Assembly: GCF_003917135.1 (NCBI RefSeq)
Contig: NZ_RPDI01000014.1
Location: 21,076-85,075 of the forward strand
Source of the DNA: Leucobacter chromiireducens
GTDB taxonomy: Bacteria > Actinomycetota > Actinomycetes > Actinomycetales > Microbacteriaceae
Direction of reading: 5' to 3'
DNA: 64,000 nucleotides
Under the pieces are notes generated by a model. That model saw only the letters and a program-made list of their open reading frames with translations, did no database searches and had not been told where the DNA came from. This document shows, one piece after another, positions 54,440-64,000 of this stretch. Position 1 is the first letter of the stretch; the number at the start of each line of letters is the position of its first letter. The position numbers and the translations under genes were made by a program.

Positions 54440-54907
54440 GTGAGCGATGTCGTAGAGATTCCACTTCTGGCCGAGCAGGCGCCCCGCTATGCGCACGCCG
54501 ACGATGCCGGTGCGGACCTGATGGCCGCGGAGGCCGTGACCCTGGGCCCCGGTGAGCGTGCGCTCATCGGCACGGGCGTCTCGATCGCGCTGCCGACGGG
54601 CTACGCCGCGTTCGTGGTGCCGCGCAGCGGCCTCGCCGCGAAGCACGGCATCACCGTGGTGAACTCACCGGGCACCGTCGACGCCGGCTACCGGGGCGAG
54701 ATCAAGGTCACTCTGCTCAACACCGATCGGGAGCACCCGTTCGAGGTCGCGGTGGGGGATCGGATCGCTCAGGTGATCATCATGCCGGTCTCACGTGCTG
54801 TGTTCGTTCCGGTGTCCGAGCTGCCCGACAGCGCGCGCGGGGCGAACGGCTTCGGTTCAACGGGCGTGAGCTCGGCGGGCGCTAGCTCGGCGGGCGCCCA
54901 GCCCTAG
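54440..54907 (+). CDS. dut: dUTP diphosphatase
   Basis: This 155-residue trimeric enzyme hydrolyses dUTP to dUMP. The five motifs are present: HADDAGADL, PRSGLAAKHGI, NSPGTVDAGYRGEIKV, GDRIAQVII and GANGFGSTG. A short Ser/Ala/Gly tail follows motif V. GTG start with a leaderless promoter. The DUF3710 and DUF3159 genes follow on the same strand. Confidence 0.96.
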   Translation: MSDVVEIPLLAEQAPRYAHADDAGADLMAAEAVTLGPGERALIGTGVSIALPTGYAAFVVPRSGLAAKHGITVVNSPGTVDAGYRGEIKVTLLNTDREHPFEVAVGDRIAQVIIMPVSRAVFVPVSELPDSARGANGFGSTGVSSAGASSAGAQP

Positions 54908-54979
54908 CCGCAGTCGGCACGCACCGGCACCACCAACGGACCACCCCACACTTTCTGCACGACGAGGGAACGAAACAGC

Positions 54980-55714
54980 ATGAGCGAGAAGCCAGACACC
55001 CAGGACGCCGAGCGCGAGGCCGCGCAGGCTGCCGATTCCGCGGACGCGGTTGAGCTGCACGAGAGCGCAGGCGAGGAGCTCGACGAGAGCAAGTCCGCGC
55101 CGAGCGACCGCGAGGCCGCCGGCCCGTTCGACGCCGCAGAGGTCCCCGCGATGCGACCCTACGTCGATCTGGGTGGCATCAAGGTCGCCCCGCGTGAGGG
55201 CCTCCAGCTGCGCCTCGAGGTCGACGAGCGCGCGAACCGCGTCGTCGCGGTCTCGCTCGAGTACGCCGAGTCGCTGCTCCAGCTGCAGGCCTTCGCCGCG
55301 CCGAAGACCACCGGCCTGTGGCACGGCGTGCGCCGCGAGCTCACGCAGCAGATGGCAGCGCAGGGCGCCAGCGCGGTCGAGGAGGACGGTCCGCTCGGAC
55401 CGGAGCTCGTCGTGCAGACGCCCGTCCCCGCCGAGCAGGGCGGCGGCACGCGTGCCGCGCGCTTCGTTGCGGTCGACGGCCCGCGCTGGATGCTGCGCGG
55501 CGTCATCATGGGGAAGGCGGCGGACGACGCTGCCGCACGCGAGCGCGTGATCGATCTGTTCCGCGAGGTCGTCGTCGTGCGCGGCGATCAGCCGATGCCG
55601 CCGAGCGAGCTGCTCCCGCTGCGCGTCCCTGCCGGCGTCCAGGCGCAGCGCCAGGACGGCGCGGCCGCGCAGGTGCAGGCCGCCGCGCCCGAGGGCGGAA
55701 CCCAGCCCGCGTGA
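54980..55714 (+). CDS. DUF3710 protein
   Basis: This 244-residue soluble protein has an acidic disordered N-terminus (1-55), then a DUF3710 domain starting MRPYVDLGGIKVAPREGLQL and including RFVAVDGPRWMLRGVIMG. The tail is Gln/Ala-rich. Function unknown; conserved after dut in actinobacteria. ATG follows GAGGGAACG. It overlaps the next gene by 4 bp (GTGA). Confidence 0.9.
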   Translation: MSEKPDTQDAEREAAQAADSADAVELHESAGEELDESKSAPSDREAAGPFDAAEVPAMRPYVDLGGIKVAPREGLQLRLEVDERANRVVAVSLEYAESLLQLQAFAAPKTTGLWHGVRRELTQQMAAQGASAVEEDGPLGPELVVQTPVPAEQGGGTRAARFVAVDGPRWMLRGVIMGKAADDAAARERVIDLFREVVVVRGDQPMPPSELLPLRVPAGVQAQRQDGAAAQVQAAAPEGGTQPA

Positions 55715-56529
55715 GCCAGGCGGAGGAGCCCAGCCCGCAGGACGCGCCCGATGCGCAGCCAGCACCCGGAGCGCAGCCGGAGCCCGGAGCACAGCCCGCG
55801 GACAGCGCGCGGCCCACGCCCGACGTGCGCAGCCTCGGCGGCATGGCGCGCGCGGTGCAGGCCGGCGCGGCAGGCGAGGAGCTGACCGCGCAGAGCTTGC
55901 TCGCGGCGATCGGCGGCTGGCGCGGCGTCGCGGAGACCCTCGTGCCGAGCCTGCTGTTCCTGGGGATCTACGTTCCGACGCAGGACGCGCGACTCGCCGC
56001 ACTGATCCCCGGCGTGCTCGCGGTGCTCCTCTTCGTGCTGCGCCTCGTACGCCGGGAAACCCCGGTCGCGGCGCTCTCCGGCATGCTCGGCGTGGGCATC
56101 GCGGTCGTGATCACCCTGATCACCGGCCGTGGAGTCGACTACTTCGTCTGGGGCTTCGTCGTGAACGCGGCGTGGTCGCTCGGGCTGCTCATCTCGCTAC
56201 TCGTCGGGTGGCCGGCGATCGGGCTCGCCATTGGCTTTGCGCGCGGGAACTTCAAGACCTGGCGCCACGAGCTTCGGCTGCGACGTGCGGCGACCCTGCT
56301 CACGCTGCTCTGGCTTGCGCTCTTCGTCGCGCGACTCGCCGTGCAGCTGCCGATGTACCTCGGCGAGCACGTCGCGGCGCTCGGCACAGCGCGAATTGTG
56401 ATGGGGACGCCCCTCTTCGCCGCCGTCATCGTGGTGACGTGGTACGTGGTGCGGCGCGTGACGAAATCATCAGATGATTCCAGGCCCGATATCGTTGACA
56501 ACACAGGGCACAACGCCCCGCCGGAGTGA
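55711..56529 (+). CDS. DUF3159 membrane protein
   Basis: This 272-residue membrane protein starts with a Pro/Ala/Glu-rich region (1-45) and then has about six helices with TLVPSLLFLGIYVPTQD and GVDYFVWGFVVNAAWSLGL, matching DUF3159. GTG at 55711 overlaps the DUF3710 stop, so translation is coupled. Function unknown; the order dut-DUF3710-DUF3159 is conserved. Confidence 0.88.
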   Translation: MSQAEEPSPQDAPDAQPAPGAQPEPGAQPADSARPTPDVRSLGGMARAVQAGAAGEELTAQSLLAAIGGWRGVAETLVPSLLFLGIYVPTQDARLAALIPGVLAVLLFVLRLVRRETPVAALSGMLGVGIAVVITLITGRGVDYFVWGFVVNAAWSLGLLISLLVGWPAIGLAIGFARGNFKTWRHELRLRRAATLLTLLWLALFVARLAVQLPMYLGEHVAALGTARIVMGTPLFAAVIVVTWYVVRRVTKSSDDSRPDIVDNTGHNAPPE

Positions 56530-56552
56530 GCGCGAGCCGCTGCATTTCGGTG

Positions 56553-56577
56553 TAGAGTTATCTTGACATCGAGATAA
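56553..56577 (+). promoter_or_regulatory. acnA promoter with palindromic operator
   Basis: TTATCTTGACATCGAGATAA (56558-56577) is a 20-bp near-perfect palindrome. TAGAGT (56553-56558) upstream is a plausible -10, so the palindrome covers the start point. The internal TTGACA has no -10 at the right distance before the ATG. Confidence 0.5.
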
Positions 56578-56591
56578 ATTGGAGGAGCCTC

Positions 56592-59279
<2,688 letters not shown>

Positions 59280-59304
59280 TCCCCGCCGTCTCCTGAGACA
59301 GCGA

Positions 59305-59347
59305 CGGAGCCCCGCACGATGTACTCGTGCGGGGCTCCGCGCGTTTC
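59305..59347 (+). terminator. Terminator after acnA
   Basis: A 15-bp stem (59305-59319 with 59325-59339, CGGAGCCCCGCACGA and its complement) with a 5-base loop is followed by GCGTTTCCTC. Confidence 0.8.
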
Positions 59348-59454
59348 CTCACGCTTGAGCGCCCGCGCGCTGGATGGCCTCGGGGCCAGCCACTCGGCGG
59401 GTAGACTGAGTGGATGCTCCGTCACGCGCGACGGACAGAAGGGGAGGTATGCGG

Positions 59455-61377
59455 GTGGCGATCCTGGATGGAATCGACGGTCCACGCGATCTCGATCACC
59501 TCACCCCGGACGAGTGTCGAACGCTCGCCGCCGAGATCCGCGAGTTCCTCATCGCCGAAGTCGCCAAGACGGGCGGTCACCTCGGCCCCAATCTGGGTGT
59601 CGTGGAGCTGACGATCGCCATGCACCGCGTGTTTGAGTCCCCGCGGGACCCCATCGTGTTCGACACCGGGCACCAGAGCTACGTGCACAAGCTCCTCACC
59701 GGCCGCAAGGACTTCTCGCTGCTACGCCGGCGCGGTGGCCTCGCGGGGTACCCGCAGCGCGCGGAGTCCGAGCACGACATCGTCGAGAGCTCCCACGCGT
59801 CGAGCTCGCTGAGCTGGGCCGACGGCATCTCGCGCGCGTTCGCGCGCACCGGCCAGGAGGATCGCCACGTCGTGGCACTCGTCGGAGACGGCGCGCTGAC
59901 CGGGGGCATGACCTGGGAGGCGCTCAACAACATCACCGATGACAACGATCGCAATCTCGTCATCGTGGTGAACGACAACGGTCGTTCGTACGCGCCGACC
60001 ATCGGCGGCATGGCCCGGTTCCTGAACTCCGTGCGGTCGAAGGACACCTACCGGGATCTGCAGGAGGGGAGCGAGAAACTCTTCTCGCGCTTTGGCCGCC
60101 CCGGCCGCACGATCTACCGCGGTGCGCGCGGTGCGCTGCACGGCTTCCTCAGCCGCGCGAGCAACAACGACCACCTCTACTCCAACCTCGACATCAAGTA
60201 CCTCGGCCCGGTGGACGGCCACGACCTCACCGCCGTCGAGGAGGTGCTGCGCCAAGCCAAGGGCTACGGGCGCCCCACCCTCGTGCACGTGATCACCGAG
60301 AAGGGCCGCGGCTACGCACCGGCCGAGAACGATGCGGCGGATCAGTTCCACTCGGTCGGGCAGATCAACCCGGGTAACGGCGAGCCGGTCGCCGTCTCCA
60401 ACGGGCCGAGCTGGACCGGGGTGTTCCGCGACCGAATCGTCGAACTCGCTGACGCGGACGAGCGCATCGTCGGCATCACCGCCGCCATGCTCGCTCCGAC
60501 GGGGCTCGACGCGCTCGCCGAACGGCACCCTGCCCGCGTCTACGACGTGGGGATCGCGGAGCAGCACGCGGTCACGAGCGCCGCAGGCCTCGCATACGGG
60601 GGCCTGCACCCCGTGGTGGCGATCTATGCGACCTTCATGAATCGGGCCTTCGATCAGCTCCTCATGGACGTGGCGCTACACCGGGCCGGCGTGACTTTCG
60701 TGCTCGATCGCGCCGGGCTCACCGGCCCGGACGGCGCGAGCCACAACGGCGTGTGGGACCTCGCGACGCTGCAGATCGTGCCCGGCATTCGCATCGCGTC
60801 GCCGCGCGACGAGGCGACGCTCCGCGAGCTGCTGGGGGAGGCCGTCGCCATCACCGACGGGCCGACCGTGATCCGCTACCCGAAGGGCTCGGTCGGCGCC
60901 GCGCTCCCCGCCGTGCGGCGCACCGAGGACGGGGTCGACGTGCTGCGCGAGGTGCCCCCGGAGGCGAACGAGCGCGATGTGCTGTTCGTCACCGTCGGGC
61001 CGATGGCGCACATCGCGCTCGAGGCCTCGGATCTGCTCGCCGCGCAGGGCATCTCCTCGACGGTGATCGATCCCCGTTGGGTGGTGCCCGTCGCCGATTC
61101 GGTGGTCGAGCTGGCGCGCGCGCATCGAATCGTGATCAGCGTGGAGGACGGCATCCGCGTCGGCGGGATCGGCACGCGAATTCGGCAGGCGCTCCGCGAC
61201 GCGGAGGTCGACACTGCCGTGAGCGAGCTGGGGACGCCCGACGAGTTTCTGCTGCACGCGAGCCGGGACGAGCTGCTGCACGACGCGGGGCTCACCGCCG
61301 CGCAGATCGCGGCCGACGTCTCCGCGCAGGTGCGCGGCGTGAAGATCCCGATCGCGCGCCCCGACCGCGCAGGCTAG
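59455..61377 (+). CDS. dxs: 1-deoxy-D-xylulose-5-phosphate synthase (Dxs)
   Basis: This 640-residue ThDP enzyme makes DXP from pyruvate and glyceraldehyde 3-phosphate, the first step of the MEP isoprenoid pathway. Motifs are TGGHLGPNLGVVELTIAMHR, the ThDP site LVGDGALTGGMTWEALNN, and AEQHAVTSAAGLAYGG. Starts in frame are GTG 59410, ATG 59449 and GTG 59455; AAGGGGAGG is best spaced for 59455, giving the usual MAILDGIDGPRDL. TAGACT (59402-59407) is a likely -10, giving a short leader. Confidence 0.94.
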   Translation: MAILDGIDGPRDLDHLTPDECRTLAAEIREFLIAEVAKTGGHLGPNLGVVELTIAMHRVFESPRDPIVFDTGHQSYVHKLLTGRKDFSLLRRRGGLAGYPQRAESEHDIVESSHASSSLSWADGISRAFARTGQEDRHVVALVGDGALTGGMTWEALNNITDDNDRNLVIVVNDNGRSYAPTIGGMARFLNSVRSKDTYRDLQEGSEKLFSRFGRPGRTIYRGARGALHGFLSRASNNDHLYSNLDIKYLGPVDGHDLTAVEEVLRQAKGYGRPTLVHVITEKGRGYAPAENDAADQFHSVGQINPGNGEPVAVSNGPSWTGVFRDRIVELADADERIVGITAAMLAPTGLDALAERHPARVYDVGIAEQHAVTSAAGLAYGGLHPVVAIYATFMNRAFDQLLMDVALHRAGVTFVLDRAGLTGPDGASHNGVWDLATLQIVPGIRIASPRDEATLRELLGEAVAITDGPTVIRYPKGSVGAALPAVRRTEDGVDVLREVPPEANERDVLFVTVGPMAHIALEASDLLAAQGISSTVIDPRWVVPVADSVVELARAHRIVISVEDGIRVGGIGTRIRQALRDAEVDTAVSELGTPDEFLLHASRDELLHDAGLTAAQIAADVSAQVRGVKIPIARPDRAG

Positions 61378-61474
61378 GCGTTCGCGGGGGACCCGGGTGC
61401 GCACGCCCGTCGTGAGCCTCGCTCAAGGTTCTCGTGCGCGCACTCACGTTGGAGGAGCGGGGAACGCAACTTTG

Positions 61475-61486
61475 TAGCGTGAGGGC
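61475..61486 (+). promoter_or_regulatory. Leaderless -10 element for the flavin oxidoreductase gene
   Basis: TAGCGT (61475-61480) lies six bases before ATG at 61487. Confidence 0.45.
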
Positions 61487-62737
61487 ATGACTTCGACGCC
61501 CTCCCCGCCCCACTCCAGCACCGCAGACCGCACCCCGCCCGACCCGCTCGCGCCGGCGCAGCTCGGGCCGATCACGCTGCGCAACCGCATCATCAAGTCT
61601 GCGACGTTTGAGGGTGCGACACCGAACGATCTGGTGAGCGACGAGCTGATCGAGTATCACGCAGCTCCGGCGCGTGGCGGCGTGGGGATGACGACGGTCG
61701 CGTATCTGGCGACCTCGCCCGAGGGGCGCACGAGTGGCGATCAGATCTACTGGCGACCGGCGGCGTTGCCTGGCCTGCGCAGGCTCACCGAGGAGATCCA
61801 CAAGACGGGTGCGAAGGTGTCGGCGCAGATCGGGCATGCTGGCCCGGTGGCGGATCCGTCGTCGACGGGGCATCCGTCGCTCGCGCCGAGCCGTTCGATC
61901 AACATGCTGGGCTTGCGTCCGAACCGGGTGGCGCGGCTCGAGGATCTGCAGCGGATCACGCGTCAGCACGCGGAGGCGGCGCGCATGGCGCGGGATGTGG
62001 GGTTCGACGCGGTCGAGATTCACCTGGGGCACAACTACCTCGCGAGCTCGTTCCTGTCGCCGGGACTGAACCGCAGGAAGGACGCGTATGGCGGCTCGCT
62101 GGCGAACCGCGCGCGCCTCGCACGCGAGCTGCTGGTCTCGGTGCGGGAGGCAGTGGGCGACGATGTCGCGGTGATCGCGAAGCTCAACATTGAGGACGGC
62201 TCGTCTCGCGGCATCCAGATCGAGGAGTCGCTCGAGACGGCACGCATGATCGAGTTGGATGGCACGCTCGACGCGCTGGAACTCACGGGCGGCTCGAGCC
62301 TGCTGAACCCGATGTATCTCTTCACGGGTGATGTCCCGGTGCGCGAGTTTGCGGCGGCGCAGCATAATCCGCTGTTGCGGCTGGGGCTCGGGGTGTTCGG
62401 GTCGCTCTTCCTGCGGAAGTATCGCTTCCGTCCGCTCTACTTCCTGGAGCAGGCGCGCCAGTTCCAGCGTGAGCTGAAGACGCCACTGATCCTGCTCGGT
62501 GGTGTGACCGACCGGGAGGGGATGGATCGGGCGATGGCGGAGGGCTTCTCGTTCGTAGCGATGGGGCGCGCGCTGCTCCGCGAGCCGGACTTGATTGCGC
62601 AGATCTCGCACAATCCCGCGAAGCGCTCGCTCTGCATTCACTGCAATCGGTGCATGCCGACGATCTACTCGGGGACGCGCTGCACGGAGATTCCGCGGCC
62701 CGCGCTGGGCGCGAACGCCGTCACCGCCGGGGCGTAG
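61487..62737 (+). CDS. NADH:flavin oxidoreductase, old yellow enzyme family
   Basis: This 416-residue TIM-barrel flavoprotein has the family motifs LRNRIIKSATFEGATPNDLV, VSAQIGHAGPVADPS, VEIHLGHNYLASSFLSPGLN (active-site HxxN-like LGHNYL) and YGGSLANRARL. Near the end CIHCNRCMP has a Cys pattern seen in members with an Fe-S cluster, but the rest of the long form is absent. The N-terminal 20 residues are Pro/Ser-rich. Substrates are likely activated alkenes; not known. Confidence 0.9.
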   Translation: MTSTPSPPHSSTADRTPPDPLAPAQLGPITLRNRIIKSATFEGATPNDLVSDELIEYHAAPARGGVGMTTVAYLATSPEGRTSGDQIYWRPAALPGLRRLTEEIHKTGAKVSAQIGHAGPVADPSSTGHPSLAPSRSINMLGLRPNRVARLEDLQRITRQHAEAARMARDVGFDAVEIHLGHNYLASSFLSPGLNRRKDAYGGSLANRARLARELLVSVREAVGDDVAVIAKLNIEDGSSRGIQIEESLETARMIELDGTLDALELTGGSSLLNPMYLFTGDVPVREFAAAQHNPLLRLGLGVFGSLFLRKYRFRPLYFLEQARQFQRELKTPLILLGGVTDREGMDRAMAEGFSFVAMGRALLREPDLIAQISHNPAKRSLCIHCNRCMPTIYSGTRCTEIPRPALGANAVTAGA

Positions 62738-62770
62738 CTGCTCGCGCTGGGTGTGGCGGTCAGGTGGCGG

Positions 62771-64000
62771 TCAGAAGGGCATTGTGTTGGGGTCGCCCGA
62801 GGTGCCAGCGGGCTTCGCAGCATCCGCTGCATCCGGAGCATCCGAGGCATCTGGGGTGTCTGGTGTTGGCCTGTGGAACCTGACCCGGCTGGGCGGGGTA
62901 TCGGTATGCGTGCGCCCGGTCGGGCTGCGCCAGCGCATCACCCCGCGAGGGTCCTGGGTGAGGTCCCAGTCCGTGTGGTGTTTCAGGGTGTGATGCCCCC
63001 GACACAGGTGTGCGAGGTTCGTGGTAGAGGTTGCGCCGCCGTCTGCGGCAGCGACCGTGTGATCGATATCGCAGTGCGCGAGAGGTACCCGGCAGCCCGG
63101 GAACCTGCAGTGCAAGTCTCTCGCGCCGAGGAAGCGGCGCATCGCCGCGCTGGGCCGATACCGCCCCACACTGAGCACCTCCCCACCAGTTGACACGGTG
63201 ACGTGTTCCCACGTGTCCGTGTGCGCGAGATACGGGCGGATAGCGTGTGTCGTCATCGGGCCGGACCCGACAAGCTCCGCCACACCCAAGGCGGGGACCG
63301 TGCCGGCCTGATCGCTTCCGGGGCCTGGGGTACCCGGGCTGGTGTCTGGGGTGTGTGGGGGTGCGGTGACGATGAGTTGGATGCGCGCGCTCACGGCCTC
63401 TGCCGGGGACCCCGCACGGAGCGCGAACGGGTCCCCCGAAAGGAGGAGATCGCGCAGCACGTCAACGCGGGCCTGGTCCCGACTCCTCCGCCTACTGCGC
63501 GAGCTGCGCGCAGCAAGGAGGCCTGGGGCATCGGGGGCGCCTGAGGTGTCTGGGGCATCGGTGGTGCTTGGGGTGTCTGGGGTGCCCGGGCGGGCGGGTG
63601 TGGTGGTGCGTTCGGCGGACTTCGCGAGCCTGGTCAACCGGTCCTTGATCGCGTGCGCCTCGATCGCGGGCATACGCGCGACCAGGTCCGACATGCCATC
63701 CTCCCGATCCCACACCCACACCCGCCGCTCACACCCCACAGAAGCAACCGTGCTGCTCTCCGTGCCAGTGCTGGTGTCGGCATCACCGGGCACGCCCGCG
63801 CCCGTGCTAGTGCCAGCGCCTGCCGTGCCTGCGCCCGCCTCCGTGCCGCCTGCCGTGCCGGCCGGGGCGGCGTCCGGGGCCTGGAGCTGCACGGCGAGTT
63901 CCCGCGCGTAGCGCCGCGCGACCGGCCGCAACCGCTCCGGCGTGTACTCCAACGCACGCCCCAACACCGCCGCCTCGTACTCCCCACGCACCCCAACCAC
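62771..64000 (-). CDS. DUF222/HNH endonuclease-type protein, 5' end cut by the window
   Basis: At least 409 residues are visible and the frame is still open at the window edge, so the start is missing. The N-terminal visible part matches the end of DUF222. A long low-complexity spacer of Thr/Pro/Ala/Asp/Gly repeats (TPDTPSTTDAPDTSGAP) divides it. The C-terminal HNH nuclease reads HCRFPGCRVPLAHCDIDHT, then DGGATSTTNLAHLCRGHHTLKH, with zinc Cys and catalytic His. Such genes occur in many copies in Microbacteriaceae; activity is unproven. Confidence 0.88.
   Translation of the reverse strand: MVGVRGEYEAAVLGRALEYTPERLRPVARRYARELAVQLQAPDAAPAGTAGGTEAGAGTAGAGTSTGAGVPGDADTSTGTESSTVASVGCERRVWVWDREDGMSDLVARMPAIEAHAIKDRLTRLAKSAERTTTPARPGTPDTPSTTDAPDTSGAPDAPGLLAARSSRSRRRSRDQARVDVLRDLLLSGDPFALRAGSPAEAVSARIQLIVTAPPHTPDTSPGTPGPGSDQAGTVPALGVAELVGSGPMTTHAIRPYLAHTDTWEHVTVSTGGEVLSVGRYRPSAAMRRFLGARDLHCRFPGCRVPLAHCDIDHTVAAADGGATSTTNLAHLCRGHHTLKHHTDWDLTQDPRGVMRWRSPTGRTHTDTPPSRVRFHRPTPDTPDASDAPDAADAAKPAGTSGDPNTMPF

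Overview
The window is high-GC chromosomal DNA from an actinobacterium. Gene content and order point to Microbacteriaceae, and a Leucobacter-like organism is my best guess from family knowledge. Support comes from the fasR-fabD-fabH-acpP-fabF cluster, homodimeric aceE, a coproporphyrin-type haem pair (hemH-hemQ), glnA2-glnE-glnA1 with RDD and DUF4191 neighbours, sigA next to a PAC2 gene, sepH, and the DUF4193-DUF3093-dut-DUF3710-DUF3159 block. Many genes have a TAnnnT -10 hexamer 6-7 bases before the start codon, as expected for the leaderless transcription common in actinobacteria.

Region 1-1.4 kb is the end of an integrated mobile element: an excisionase-like remnant at the left edge, a tyrosine recombinase, and an elongator-type tRNA-Met whose 3' end faces the element, so the tRNA is the probable attachment site. 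Core chromosome follows: a phosphatase and a FadR-type regulator (1.5-3.2 kb), hemH-hemQ-dps (3.4-5.9 kb), then the type II fatty acid synthesis cluster with its PucR-type activator and aceE, all on the minus strand (6.0-13.7 kb). A peroxiredoxin and tRNA-Val come next. The stretch 14.6-16.4 kb holds only decayed genes: a broken XRE regulator with membrane segments, a broken ABC ATPase and a possible permease fragment.

From 16.4 to 24.4 kb lie a TetR gene with a clear two-site operator, small redox enzymes, an MFS transporter, a metallo-hydrolase, a universal stress protein and the long-form GAPDH. The methionine importer metQ-metN-metI follows, then a DUF34/Nif3 protein, a coiled-coil protein that has lost its zinc ribbon, RNase P RNA, a membrane protein and methionine aminopeptidase (24.5-31 kb). 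Nitrogen assimilation occupies 31-38 kb: glnA2, glnE, a candidate 25-residue ORF, and glnA1 with a GlnR-type box upstream.

From 38 to 42.6 kb are DUF4191, RDD, the acyltransferase (E2) and lipoamide dehydrogenase (E3); lipA and lipB, often found here in relatives, are missing from this spot. From 42.8 to 62.8 kb come PAC2, sigA, parE, parC, a phosphodiesterase that diverges from parC across 10 bp, sepH, dut and its DUF neighbours, aconitase, dxs and an old-yellow-enzyme homologue. The right edge cuts a DUF222/HNH endonuclease gene.

I found no CRISPR array, insertion sequence, defence island or biosynthetic cluster. The most unusual items are the 25-residue ORF with phased repeats between glnE and glnA1, the decayed island beside tRNA-Val, the tandem palindromes before hemH, and the overlapping divergent promoters at parC.
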